Source of the DNA: Pempheris klunzingeri
Lineage: Eukaryota; Chordata; Actinopteri; Acropomatiformes; Pempheridae
Direction of reading: 5' to 3'
Assembly: GCF_042242105.1 (NCBI RefSeq)
Contig: NC_092019.1
Coordinates: forward strand, 15,795,328 to 15,859,327
DNA length: 64,000 bases
In this document: piece after piece, positions 24,301 through 64,000 of the stretch
Numbering within the stretch: position 1 is the stretch's first letter
Layout of the letters: every line of letters starts with the position of its first letter
The notes under the pieces: model-generated
Databases searched by the model: none
What the model saw: only the letters and a program-made list of their open reading frames with translations
What the model was told of the DNA's origin: nothing
Program-made: the position numbers and the translations under genes

Positions 24301-26859
24301 TCCTCAGACACTACCGTCCAATCTACCTCACCATGCCAAAATTGCCTGAGTTCAACCTGAAGTCTGCCCCTCCCTGTAGTCCCTTCTGTGTTGAGGACAA
24401 GGATCCTCCGGGGAACAAACAGCGGCACAGGTATGGGGTTTCTTCTCTGCTGTTTTTACCTGACTTAATGACATAAAAACTTTTAGCTGTACGAGTTAAC
24501 ATGTTTTATCACTGGAATGACAAAACTAAATCTCCCCTAAAGGAGCTTTAAAGTTAGCTTAACTGAATAAATGTTGCACCCAGTTTCTTTTGTATTTCTC
24601 ATTGTTCTTTAACAGTGCTGTTGTTTGTAGATCTTCTGTCAGTGACGTTGGTTCCATTAATCACGTTGCTTTGGTGAAGCCAAAGGAAACATTGTGGAAA
24701 ATTAAATAAATAGATAACTAAACCCAATTTTCCACTCTGTTTAAAAATACTGTATTTTTCATTAAATTCTGCACTGTGCTTGCAGACTTTTAAACACATC
24801 CATCTATAATTCAGTCTGACGCATTTGGTATTTATTGAAACTTGAGTAGATTTTAAACTTTTCCGGGTTGAGTTGGTTCTACTGGAGCTACTCATCGAGA
24901 CTGAATGAAAAATTATCAAAATGCAGAAATCCAAATTGTTCTCATCTTAGTTTGGTTTTGTTTGTTCAACCTCTGGCTCATCTGGGAGCAGAGGTGCAAA
25001 ACCCTCAGCCAGTGAAGAGCGAGCACAGAGCCGAAAGAAGAACAGAGACAAGAAACGAGGCGGCTACTGCGAGTGCTGTATGATCAAATATGAGAACCTC
25101 ACAACGGTAAGTTATAAAATATTGAAATGTAAACCTACCGGTACCACATAAGCCACCCAGCACAATGCATATATGTTTTAGATCCTGCTATTTAAACAAT
25201 AAAAGTATGGGACATGTACGGTAAAGGGTCGTCCACACCAAGAAAAATAACTTTAACGGTAACTCTAAGCCTATTGTAAATCTATTGTTTTCGAAATCAT
25301 TCAAAGTCATTCAAGTATCTATTTTCTTAAGCTGCCAAGCATGCAGCTTGTGTTTGGTGCCGCTGTTTACAAAACATAATGATTTGTATACACAAGTCTG
25401 AAAATATTTTCCTAAAAGTCCAGATGTGTTTCTGTATTTTGCTGTTCTACAGCAACGTGTTGTAAAATAATATTAAATGAGCTGTTCAGCAGATGGTTAA
25501 CTCGCAGTATGAAACGTTTAACTGCTGATGTGAGTGGGTCAGTATCAGTTCAGCCTTTAACACCTAGAGCAGCCTAAGACATGTGAGGTGTATGACAGAA
25601 AAGCCATTTTAAAATTCCTCATGTGATGTGTTGACTCGTAGCAATGCTGATACTTCACTTTAATTAGACTGAGTCTGGCAAACAATGATTCATTTCTTTT
25701 GTTTAACTGTGTGATTTGATATTTTTTATATATATGTATACCTATTTTTTTTCAGCATCTACAGAGTGAACGTCACAAGGCTTTCTCCAAGAGTGATAAA
25801 TACTTGGTGGTGGACAGACTCATCTCAGCTCTGCACTGTAATTTCATCAATGTCAGAAGTCAAGTTAGAAGGTAATTTTTCCCCATTCCCTTAAACTGTC
25901 ATCAGCATTATATGTTCAGAGGAAAAGATCACAGACGTAATGATAATCTCACTTTGCTAAATTTTGTTTTTGACATAATCTAATCTTTTGTTTTTTTTTC
26001 TTTGATTCCTATTAGACCAAAGTGCAGTGTTTCCTCTGGTCTGATTGCTCCTGGACCATGTGGGAAGACTGAGCTAAGGCACAAGGGAGATCTCTGTAAC
26101 ACTGAGATTATTAAAGAAGAGCAGCACTGGACTGTAGATAGGCATGAGGGATCTTATTCAGGACACATTTTAAAAAGTGAATCAGCTCCTGGTTCTGCTC
26201 CTCTGATTCACAGAGAGGGGGAAAGGAGGTGCTATCACACTCAGACAGACTCGGACAGATCAAAGCACAAATCTCTTGCACGTAAACGGCCGTGCAGACA
26301 GAACTTGTGGACCCAAAAAGCCAGACAGGATCAAATTCCTCAGCCCAAGATGGAAACAGCCCCCTCTATAGGTGAGTGTCGAGCCTCTGTTCCCTCCAGA
26401 GTTACACAGGTCGACCTGGTGGACCGAATAACATCTCAAAAAATGAACAGCTCAACATCTCACTTCCCTAATATGAGCGAACAGAATGAAGTTACCTCAA
26501 AAAGCCTCAACATTCTAGCAAATCAACAAGAGGAGTCTGAAAAGAAACAGGATTCCTCAGCGCATGAAGCTGCTCAGGATGGAAACACAGTGCCCGACAA
26601 AATTACTGGAAACAACCTCTCAGAAAAGGAAGAAGAAAGCCCTCCTACACAAAGCTTCTCTCCGGTCCGGATAATACAGAGGAGGGTCAGAGTTTACAGA
26701 CGCAAAAGACGGAAAGTGGACACACACGTTGAATGTGTAAAGCCGAATGACATTCTCCACGACTCAAGACTGACACTCGTGGAGCTTTTTCAGTCAAGTG
26801 ATGACATGGACGTGGATTTTCTGGGCTTTGAAGACTATGAAAGGCAACAGAAGAACTGA
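21350..26859 (+). CDS. dbf4: DBF4, regulatory subunit of CDC7 kinase (12 coding exons)
   Basis: Coding exons: 21350-21410, 22072-22241, 23144-23347, 23477-23527, 23616-23685, 23800-23876, 23995-24040, 24171-24216, 24308-24430, 24992-25106, 25756-25871, 26016-26859. Phases join to 640 residues (human about 674). Motif N / BRCT-like region: GKVFYLDLP to EKFFSKEIKYLVSNKKEARY (about 55-100) and ILSNALEWGVKILYID. Motif M: KPFVKVED at 232-239 followed by HYRPIYL. Motif C: a DBF4-type zinc finger with Cys309, Cys312, His322 and His328 (C-x2-C-x9-H-x5-H). The long last exon is poorly conserved and hydrophilic, but ends in LVELFQSS...DFLGFEDYE, matching the human tail. DBF4 binds and activates CDC7, which phosphorylates MCM proteins at replication origins in the nucleus. 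The start MKENRMKPK has an upstream stop in frame; an in-frame Met6 is an alternative. Confidence 0.95.
22743..23043. repeat. 'ggctgcaac...gttgtagctct' MITE-like repeat
   Basis: The ends are inverted relative to each other (ggctgcaac against gttgtagctc). The interior carries the block 'gttgtttggtctataatatg' and, further on, 'cagaaaatattcacatttaa', both familiar from a very abundant fish repeat. It sits in DBF4 intron 2. Confidence 0.65.
25107..25755 (+). other. DBF4 intron 10
   Basis: This 649-bp intron splits the zinc finger between its Cys pair and its His pair. I see nothing else in it. Confidence 0.7.
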
Positions 26860-28896
26860 AGAGATAAATCTGACTGTCGTCTTTTCAGGGGCAAAAAAGG
26901 CCAAAGTTTTCCTCTTTGTTTTGTTTTATATCAGATGAACGGCAGCTGCAGATGTGCTGTAGTATTTTCTTCACAGCACTGCATATGATAGAAAACTTGA
27001 AAGAGGTAAAGCAGCAATTGATGACATTTATTTATTTTATTACAGTGGCCTCAAAATTGGATATTGCACATTTTCTTGTGCAGCAAACATTGATTGAAAA
27101 TATATTAATTTGGCATTTAGATTTTAAAGTCAAAACAAGTGGAAATTGAGGGATTGTTCTCAAAACCATAAAATATCCATGATAAGAGCGTTTGTGTCAA
27201 GTATACAAAACAGTGACACCTTGATATTGAGTTATCCTGTTAGTACAATAACAGCACAATCCTGTTAGCCTCAAGGCTTAAAAAATGTTAGAACTCCTGT
27301 CGTCTTAATATAGATCTCCTTTTGTGATGAGTATAAATATAGTAATGGAAATCAATAGTAGCTCATTGCTTTTACCTGGATGTAACTGTTATAATTTACA
27401 TCAGAAACAAGCACGCACTGTTGAGTCTCTAAACTTTAAAACAGAGCAATTTGTGCTTACTACTAAATTTCTTCAAGCCACAATGAACTGGAATAAAATG
27501 TCACCTAAAGATGACGCCCAACACTTTTAAAGTCCCATTACAGAGTATTAAAGGGATCGAGAACAGTAACAGAACAAAGGTATTTTTAAATAATTTCACA
27601 TGGTCGATGTCTTTTTATTGCCACTTGAAAATCTATGAAACATTTCTGTGTGAATGAATTTTCACAGAAGTGTTTATTCTCAGAATTTACATTTACATAT
27701 GTTTCCCACTGAGTATCATATGGAAAAAGGCAGCTTTAGTCGTAATATTTCACAGTAATGTGGAGAAAGATTTCTTGAATCTGCCTAGAAACGGGGAGCT
27801 GGTTGTATTTGTATAGAAAACACATGGAGTGGCTGCATTTGTATCTTGATGTGAATGACCTTCAGGTTGTATTTGTGCCACCTGACATTATCTATGACAT
27901 TTTAGGATTCTTCCTAAGTGCACTTTTCATGATCTGCCTCCATGAGCTTTTTATGATGCAGTAGCTCAGCTTCTCTCTTCTCCCTGCATGTAGTGCATTA
28001 GCATAGTGCCCTTGTTCTTCCTTACTGCTCTCAAATGGATGCACTAGGTCAAGTGGGAGTTGCTGTGCCACTGGCATTAAGAAAAAGACACAAGCAACAC
28101 TGTGACCCGATGTACAAGCACAGCAGCACTGCAAATAAAAAGGCAACTCTGAATGCAGACATTATTGTCATTTTTCCACTGTAATTTCATGGTCATAGTG
28201 CACGAACTGTACCTAAACCAAGCGTGCACACATTAGAGGTCCATCCAGAATCTCTACCCACCTATATTTTTCAGGGTAGAGGGGATGGAGTCACATGTAG
28301 AGTCTTTAAACTGGTGGAGGAACCATGCAGACACAGAATCTTAAAAGTTTGGAAAATGCTTAATTTTAACAGTTGTGTTTTCGAGGCTAAACCAAATGAA
28401 ACAATCCCAACATCATATTAGTTTGTTGTGTGACAATATACATCAATCACAATGTGTATAAAGAAATTCTGTTCATTTTTATTTAGTGCAGATGCATTTA
28501 TTGTACCTTAACAATTTAGACAAGATGATAAAAGCTTCTAGAGCCTGTACATTTTTGGATTTGGTACCTTTAAAGTGCTTGAGAAGTGTTTCAGTTTTAC
28601 TCTTGAAAAGCTGTAGGAGCCCTCATATTGTCCATACACAGCCCCCAGTCCTGTAAGGTGTTTTTCACAAATAGGGGGGGGAAATGGAAAATATGAGTGT
28701 TCCTTGAATGTAAGCTGGCACTTGTCAATCGATTTATACATATTTACTGGCTCTAAAATCTTCAAACTCACTGTAACGGTGTGCCAGACGGTGTTCAACT
28801 CTTGCCTCAGAGCCACATTAGTTACTTGAGTAAACAATCTTTATGTGTTTGGGGAAAAAAATCAGCTCATTAACTCTCTGAGACCAGATTTAATCA

Positions 28897-28898
<2 letters not shown>

Positions 28899-28930
<32 letters not shown>
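28899..28930. repeat. (GT)16 microsatellite
   Basis: A perfect GT run of about 32 bp between DBF4 and ADAM22. A short (AATTT)n run follows at 28954-28974. Confidence 0.95.
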
Positions 28931-28934
<4 letters not shown>

Positions 28935-29048
28935 ATATAAGAGTGAACAATTCAATTTAATTTAATTTAATTTACAATTTCATGATTTAAACATGTCGAA
29001 TATAAGAATGAGAAGCCTTCCTGTGTAGAGGGAAGGACCACTTTTATT

Positions 29049-29191
29049 AGGGCCCGAGCACCAAGCGGTGCGAGGAGAAGCACTGATGTTCTGTTCGGTA
29101 AAATCCCTGTTTTATCGCGTGGAAGGGTCGGAGTCCAGCAACAGGACGGAGCCGCCGCACGCCACGACGTGCACGGAGGTGCGAGGGCCCT
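29049..29191. repeat. Interspersed repeat with AGGGCCC ends, internally deleted
   Basis: The left end AGGGCCCGAGCACC pairs with the right end GTGCGAGGGCCCT. It is GC-rich, unlike its AT-rich surroundings. The ends match a long fish repeat family that I know; at 143 bp this copy appears to have lost most of its interior. The family identity is from memory. Confidence 0.6.
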
Positions 29192-29487
29192 CCAACGCTT
29201 TAATATTTTAATTGTATTGGAGTAATATTACTTTTCAGTACTTTTACTTGAGTGAAATAGTGTCACTCAAATATCACATCAATCACATATTTGACGTGTC
29301 ATAATTTTCTAATCTTATACCTATTTGTTGTTTTTGCCAAAACAAAAAAATATGACAGGATCTAAGAGCTCTTTCTTGATTTGTTACAGCACCAACAATG
29401 AAAAAGCAATTAGAAAACATCCCCAAAAATGATAACAACGCACAACACGCCCACATGGGAATTCATTCTGTTAACCCGTGATGATAA

Positions 29488-29987
29488 AAACAGTCAGATT
29501 TGGGCAGGAATGGCGCTCCTGCAGCAGTTTAACATGGAGGAAAGTGGAGGAGGCGGGCGCTCATCACCCCAGTCCGTCCAGTCGGCGGAGGCCCGCAGCT
29601 TTCCTCCATCCCGTCTCCACCGCTCGCTCATATTTATGCATTAGGCGTTTCTGCAGTGAGCCGCTGGATATTGATGTGTTTTAAGGAGGTGTCCCCAGCC
29701 CTCTCCTCCCCTCCCTCCCTCCATCCTCTCTCTCTCCCTCTCTCTCTCTCCCTCCCTCCCTCCTCCGTGCTGCTGAGCCGCGGGGTCTCGGTGCGCTCAG
29801 ACGCGCTCGGCGTTCAGACCCGTGAGGACACCGATGGCCCCCAACCAGAGGGACTGCGCTAACCAGACGACCAGCCCCGGCTTCAAGCTCCCCTAGCGAA
29901 GGCAGGACCCCGAGAGCCTGCACCTGGAGTACCGCATTGTTTTATAATTTCCAGCCAGAGAGAGAGAGAGAGAGAGAGAGAGAGGTG
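29488..29987 (+). promoter_or_regulatory. ADAM22 promoter / 5' leader
   Basis: A GC-rich region with a long polypyrimidine tract (29701-29766) and a perfect (AG)n run ending three bases before the ADAM22 start codon (29957-29984). Such tracts are typical of CpG-rich neuronal promoters. The transcription start is unknown. A short upstream ORF lies at 29834-29896. Confidence 0.5.
29834..29896 (+). CDS. Upstream ORF in ADAM22 leader, 20 codons
   Basis: ATG GCC ... TAG encodes MAPNQRDCANQTTSPGFKLP and ends 91 bases before the main ATG. It counts as an upstream ORF only if transcription starts 5' of 29834. The initiation context (C at -3, G at +4) is moderate. No product is claimed; the likely effect would be to lower ADAM22 translation. 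Confidence 0.3.
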   Translation: MAPNQRDCANQTTSPGFKLP

Positions 29988-58548
<28,561 letters not shown>

Positions 58549-59642
58549 GTAAGTACTCTCCAAATCTACATGAAAATGTATGTACATTGGAGGAGCTGGT
58601 GACGGCTCCTCTCATGAGGGTTCATCACCCTCCCGCCCATCATCTTAGCTCAAGTAGCTCTTCGTCATCGCCACCTGACATCTTCACTATGTTCACTATA
58701 TTCAATAAATTCAAACTGGATATTATTTGACAATATTAATTATATAAAAGTAAAGCTGTAACAATTAAACAATCACTCAATTAGTTTGACAGTTTGTTAA
58801 TTTGACAATCTATTTTATCGTTTTAACCATTTATCAAGTAAAAATTGCAAACATCTGCCGGATTTGAGGCTTTTCATTGTAGCTTTGAACTGAATGTGGT
58901 TGAGACTATTGGTTAAATAAAATATTTTGAATTTGTATACATCACTTGGGATGAAATTATACTTGATCTTTATACATGCCTTGACTTGCCAATTTGCCAA
59001 AGCCCTCTTGATGCCAATTTGAAATCTTATTTTTATATTTGTTTTCCTCTTAAACCAAATCATTATTGCTACTTTTTCAAATTAGCTTCTCCACAATCTT
59101 TCAGTGTAACTCCAGACAACTGCAGAAGTACCCGCTAGGGAGCACATACCCCCGTCTGGAAATCACTGTGCCACAGACAGTCTGTGCAGCAGATGATAAG
59201 AAAGAACAGTTTTCCTGGTATTACAGGATTCATACAGGGTCAGTTATGGTCCTGCGAGGAGGTTGAGACAAAACCAGAATCAGTTACAGATCACACACCA
59301 GTTGTTGCCATTTTTCCTTAATGAACCCTGAGTGCGACACGCAGGTCTCAGGACAGAGAGATTTGCTGCGTTACAAAGCCTGCAGACAGCAGAAAAGCCC
59401 ACAGCCAATTAGATAATAACAATTACAGGCATTATGGGTGAGACGAAAGGACAGATCTGAGATTGTCTAAAGACGCCTTGAGCATGAGAGTGAAAGAACA
59501 AGCCGCTGATACTGTGTGCATGTGTATGTCCTTTCTGCTCTAATTAAAACGTCCAGAAAAAGTGTGTGTCCGGTGTTAATCAGTGAGGGATGAAAGGAGA
59601 CAAGATAAGAGAGGTCAGGGATTAGTGGCTGTGTTTGTGTCC

Positions 59643-59645
<3 letters not shown>

Positions 59646-59701
<56 letters not shown>
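59646..59701. repeat. (GT)28 microsatellite
   Basis: A perfect GT run of about 56 bp, the longest in the window, in ADAM22 intron 6. Confidence 0.97.
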
Positions 59702-59702
<1 letters not shown>

Positions 59703-60599
59703 ACTCATGGGTGTTGGTAGTGGCGGCCTGGCACACAGAGCTACTTAAGATTCATTCCCATATGACACTTTTCGTGCCAACAGTGTTGAAAGAGTGGACA
59801 GGAGAAGACATAAGGAGAGTGGACAGTAGGGCAGTGGTGAGAAGAGGAGTGTTAAATGAGGAAAGAAGGGATGAGAAGGAGGCAGGTACACAGAGGGAGA
59901 TGGAGGTGAGCAAGAGAGCAGAAAACATACATTTGTTGGGAAATTAAATGTAATTAGATTGTGGGAAAACTGTAAAACTAGAGGAACTAATTGATTCATA
60001 ATGGCAGTGGCTATATCACAGTTACACTGTAATGAAAGAGGAAAGGAAATCTGAGGTAAATGAAAGCAACAGAGTCTTCTGAATGGCAAAGATTGATACA
60101 ATAAGAAAGAAGACAGATAAAGAACGAGAAACAATAATGTTTCAGGCCCACTAGCGTTATTTCACATGTCATGGCTCTCTCATCCCTCCCACTCCTTCTT
60201 TACTCCTTCCTTTTCTGGCCCTTTCTTCATCTCCCCTCTGCCTCTGTCAGTCCTCTCCAATGTTTTCTGGAGAGACTGAATTATTCAGGCGGTGAGAGAG
60301 AGACAGAAAGAGAGAGAGAGAAAGAGATCTTAACGCAGAATATTACTGCAGCACTTGAGTTCAGAGATACGGTATCTTGGTGGCCTTTTTTTTGGTCATT
60401 CACACAGACACAGTAATACAAAGTGCATATAAAATTGGAAGAGATTCTCTACTTGTCTAGTTTATATATGGGTGCTAAGATCAAACATTTGGCCAAAACA
60501 CTGCTTCATAATAGATAATGCACAGCAAGACATCTTTTGGCAGAACATATATTATGCCAACAAAAATGATAACATCATTATAAACATCTCAATATATCA

Positions 60600-60930
60600 A
60601 ATACAGTGCTTTATTATAGATTAGACTACCCAACGGAATATAAATCAACTAAACTTAACTCCACTTTGAGCAGCTACAATAATAAAATGCTACTTAATAC
60701 ACCCTTATTAAAAGTCTACTAATAATGAATTATGCAGTTGTACAGTATAATGGTCACGTGCCATTTTTCTGCCTAATGAGTGCTTTAACTTTTGATACAT
60801 TGCTATATTTTGCTGATAACATTGTATTCTTTTACTCCTATAACATATTTTTAAATGTAGTTGAGTATTTTTACATTGTGGTAGTTTTGCTCAAGTAAAA
60901 GGCCCCAGTACTTGTTCCACCACTAAAAAT
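60600..60930. repeat. Fish interspersed repeat ('tacattgtggtagttttgct' type)
   Basis: Blocks 'ctgcctaatgagtgctttaa', 'acattttgctga'-like text and 'tgagtatttttacattgtgg' then 'ttgttccaccacta' match a very common teleost repeat. A fragment of similar type is near 29215-29275. Boundaries are approximate. Confidence 0.55.
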
Positions 60931-62509
60931 AGGACACATTTGCTCCTCCAGTGCAACATACAGAGTTTATACTGATACAGAGTTTCACCTTTAGTTGTAA
61001 GATACCAGATCTCAACTGGGCTCAGAGACTATGATAACATTAGATACTGTAAATTGTATAAATCACAATTGTCTGTAGTACTGATGCATGTGCTGACGTA
61101 TTTTTGGAAAATATTTGACAGGTAGCTCCATTGGCAGTGTTGGATTTGGCTTGTTAGGTGGGGGAATCCTGTTTGCATGACAATGCCGGGTACAGTGCTG
61201 CCCTGAAGCCAGCGGTGGCTGTCAGTTTGTCAGCACTGAGCTCTGGATGGCTGCTCCCTGCGGGTGATGGTCCACAATGACTGCCCCCACCCCCTGCCAC
61301 CCTCATCCCTGCATCTCTGGGTCTATTTCTCTCAGTCTATTTCATTCTCTATTTTACTCTCAGTCTACGTATCTTTGACAGTTGTTGTGTTTGACAGTCT
61401 GCTTGGTTGGCAGGTCACAGAGTCACATGGATGTCTACTCTCAGGTACGCAGATAATAGTGTGCTGAGGCTGTAAGCTCAGGCATGTTCCTGATACAGCC
61501 TGAAGCAGCCACAGATCACTCTTCATCAATCAGTAACCGTATCAAATGCAGAGGCTTTGTGCTCTGTGATGTACCACTAATTCCGGCTGTTATGATCCTA
61601 CTTGAAAGTGGCAGGATGGGGTGTGTGTCGAGATAGATAGTCGGCATGACTCCTGTCGGCCATATGGTAAATCCATCTGCCCTTCTTCCGCCAAGGCAGT
61701 AAAAGTTATGGACATTGGCTAAGTGTGTCCTGTACAAGCTGCTCTTGTCACCTTCTGCAGCGGAGCTGGTTTCAAAGTGTCTTATCGAGTTATGTAAATG
61801 TGAGTGTGAACAAGCAGACTACAGTTGTGAGCAAAACAGAGTGACAAAATTTAAGTTCACGAGCTAAGGACATGATGTACGTGGATGTTACATTGCTGAT
61901 GAATCTTCAGTGTGTAAGTGTCTGTGTGTGTGTGTGCAGACAGCTCGGATCGAGGTTGTGTGATGCTGACTTGCATATGCAGAAAACACCATATGTTTAG
62001 CCTTCGTGTTTTTTTTTTTGAACACCTTTCCAACCCCACCTGCACCTCAGGGCCTCCGTGGCTACGTCCCAACAGCTCTTATTATTCGCCTTCACTGAGG
62101 ACTGAGACAAAGCTAGGTGCTGTGTTTTGTTGAAGGTGCAGTGACCATGAGGTCTGTGCTGCAGCAGTCAAAGCAGTATTGTTATTGCATTTCCATTGTT
62201 ATTATGTTTTAGTGAGTAAACAAATAGACACTGATTAATGGACTGACAGAAAATGAATCATCAATTTTGAGAATTGATGAATTACTTAAGCCATTTCTCA
62301 AGTAACTGGATAAACAGCACGTCCCAAATCCATATTAGATATTAACTGTGAGCAGGATTTTAGTGTGAAGTGTGTTCACACTGGATAAATGACAAGATTA
62401 AATGTATTCAAACCAGACAGTTTGCATACTGAATACAGTCAAAAGGAAATAGAGGAGCTGCTCCCAGCTAAAAAAAAAAGGTTTTTAGCTTTTAACTGGT
62501 AGTTCTTTG

Positions 62510-62785
62510 TATGCTAACCACTAAAATGGTATACCATGATGGTTTGCATGTAGTGTATTACCATAGAGAATCAGTATTAGCATTGAACACAGAACTGCAG
62601 CTGAGGCTGATGGGAATGTCATTTGTTTTGTATATGATTTGGACAAAGGGAAATTTTGACCCAATGCTTGCACTAGATTGAATATTACGGGATCACCCGG
62701 GTTATTATAATCTCAATGTAATTCTTCAAACAGTTGTTTAGATGTTTCAGTCTGGACTAAAGTGGTGGACAGACCAACAGCGACC
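62510..62785. repeat. Copy of the 6753-7152 MITE family
   Basis: It shares 'gaggctgatgggaatgtcat' and 'gtttagatgtttcagtctgg' then 'actaaagtggtggac' with the copy at 41955-42325. Both ends are eroded. Confidence 0.65.
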
Positions 62786-64000
62786 TTTGTGTGTGTGTAA
62801 AAATTACACTCTCTGATGTCAGTTTCTCACATGTGAGGATTTTCTCTGTTTTAAATCATTGAATACATCTTGGTTTGACTGTTGTTATTCTGTAGAATAT
62901 TCCCAGACCTCACATCTTGTGATGTTCATAACTGGTCCTGTGTGGCGAGCTGACCTGCAGTCACAAGATGAGGGGATGTTGGGAGGATGACTGAGGAAGA
63001 GGGGGTGGGGAGTTTAAGGGTGAAGGAAGGGGTGTGTTGATGGGGGTGGTGGCAGGTTGCAGGGTGGGGGGTGTTTGCATTAGGTGCCAAGAGGAGGATT
63101 TTTTTTATGCTTGCACAAGCCGGGAATGAAGCTCAGTGTGAGTTGACACTGATGGGATTAAAAAAAAGGGGTCTCCCTGTGGCCTGAAGCCAATTCCATG
63201 TTGCTAAACCTGGACCAGTTCATTCACACATGGATAGAGAGAGAGAGAGAGCGAGAATGAAAAGTGTGTTACCCCTCCCTGCTTTATATTCATGAGCCAG
63301 CAGTCTGTCTGAGGTATCATCTCCCTAGGCAACCCAGGCTCCACCCCCGTCTCTTTGTAGCACGACATATGAAAGCCATCTGTGTTTAGACCCTAAATCT
63401 CCATCCCTACACACTCCCTGCAGCGTCTATATGCTGTGTGTGTAATCCTTAACCAAGATGACTGGCTGGAAGTGATGATCTGAGTAACAAAGAAGACACT
63501 GGTCAAGAAAATGCTGTATTACAATTAAATTAGTAGTAACTGCTGTAATAATGATGGATTGTGCTGAGTGTATGTGGCTATGTGCTACAAATGATACAAA
63601 AGCAGCTATGTTGGACACTTCTTTTAATTATGGTCTTATTAATCATCAGCCGCTAAACTCTCAGTCAACATGAAAGTGTCACATCAAAGAAGGAAGTTGG
63701 CTCCAATTATGACTGCTGCAATTTAGGCTGGTGGCTGTTAATTCCGATGCTAAATCCACTAGGACTACATCAAAGATAAGACAAAACACTGGAGTGCTAA
63801 AAGATTCATTTTAATGGAGTGCTCACTATTCTTAATTGGCTTTGGTTTCTCTCCAGAGCCTATGATGTGATAACTTCAATATTTACCCACAGAACAAATT
63901 ACAGTTCAGGACAAGTGTCGATGAGTTTATATTCTCTGAGTCGCTCAAAAGAGCTCTGCTGTGTCGATGGTGCAATGGCCATGCAACAAATACTGCCAAA

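Larger units (their letters stand above)
26860..29487. other. DBF4 3' UTR and intergenic region
   Basis: AATAAA at 27492-27497 and at 28134-28139 are candidate DBF4 poly(A) signals. The stretch also holds a (GT)n run, an (AATTT)n run and an 'agggcccgagcacc' repeat, listed separately. No further gene is recognisable. Confidence 0.6.
58549..64000 (+). other. ADAM22 intron 6 (to window edge)
   Basis: The donor GTAAGT at 58549 opens an intron that is not closed in the window. I searched for the next expected prodomain exon (encoding a segment like HFHSVYKSRLFEFSLDD) and did not find it. The stretch contains AT-rich repeat copies (58750-58885, 62215-62315), a (GT)n run, a fish repeat at about 60600-60930 and a MITE copy at 62510-62785. 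A GA run lies at about 63236-63252. Confidence 0.65.

Noticed and set aside
26002-26859. Stand-alone 285-residue protein
   Set aside because: It is the last exon of DBF4 extended upstream into the intron. The acceptor at 26014-26015 and the phase show where the coding part begins.
29681-29923. Minus-strand open frame rich in Arg/Glu/Gly in the ADAM22 leader
   Set aside because: It comes from the polypyrimidine tract read in reverse and is low complexity.
58815-64000. Seventh ADAM22 coding exon
   Set aside because: No acceptor followed by a prodomain-like sequence was found by eye to the window end; the exon probably lies further right.

Overview
This window is animal nuclear DNA, almost certainly from a ray-finned (teleost) fish. 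Four multi-exon genes with GT-AG introns can be rebuilt exon by exon. In order they are RUNDC3B (+), SLC25A40 (-), DBF4 (+) and the 5' part of ADAM22 (+). This is the gene order and orientation of human 7q21.12, so the locus is a conserved vertebrate syntenic block. The teleost call rests on short introns, very abundant (CA/GT)n tracts, Tc1 elements, a piggyBac-type element with TTAA ends, an L2-like LINE and several small inverted-repeat families that I know from fish genomes.

Layout: RUNDC3B occupies 497-13009 (11 coding exons, 449 codons). It converges on SLC25A40 (20047-14814, minus strand, 9 coding exons, 346 codons). A divergent promoter of about 1 kb (20.35-21.35 kb), carrying a consensus E2F site, separates SLC25A40 from DBF4 (21350-26859, 12 coding exons, 640 codons). 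An intergenic stretch of about 3 kb leads to the pyrimidine-rich ADAM22 leader. ADAM22 starts at 29988; six coding exons (183 codons: signal peptide and the first part of the prodomain) lie in the window, the last ending at 58548, and the gene runs off the right edge. The ADAM22 introns make up more than half the window and hold most of the mobile DNA.

The genes do not form one pathway. RUNDC3B is a RUN-domain/coiled-coil protein linked to small GTPases. SLC25A40 is an inner mitochondrial membrane carrier linked to glutathione import. DBF4 activates the CDC7 kinase at replication origins. ADAM22 is a catalytically inactive synaptic ADAM that binds LGI proteins. Only SLC25A40 and DBF4 share an obvious regulatory region.

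I found no bacterial-type system, CRISPR array, virus or toxin, and nothing I would call a new biological system. The observations most worth checking are a 524-bp piggyBac-like element, a 179-bp hairpin element that is almost entirely palindromic, a cysteine cluster in the SLC25A40 matrix loop, a short upstream ORF in the ADAM22 leader, and a small RUNDC3B intron whose retention would end translation exactly on its acceptor TAG. All reading was done by eye; exon borders are set by codon phase and splice consensus, and family names rest on remembered protein similarity.
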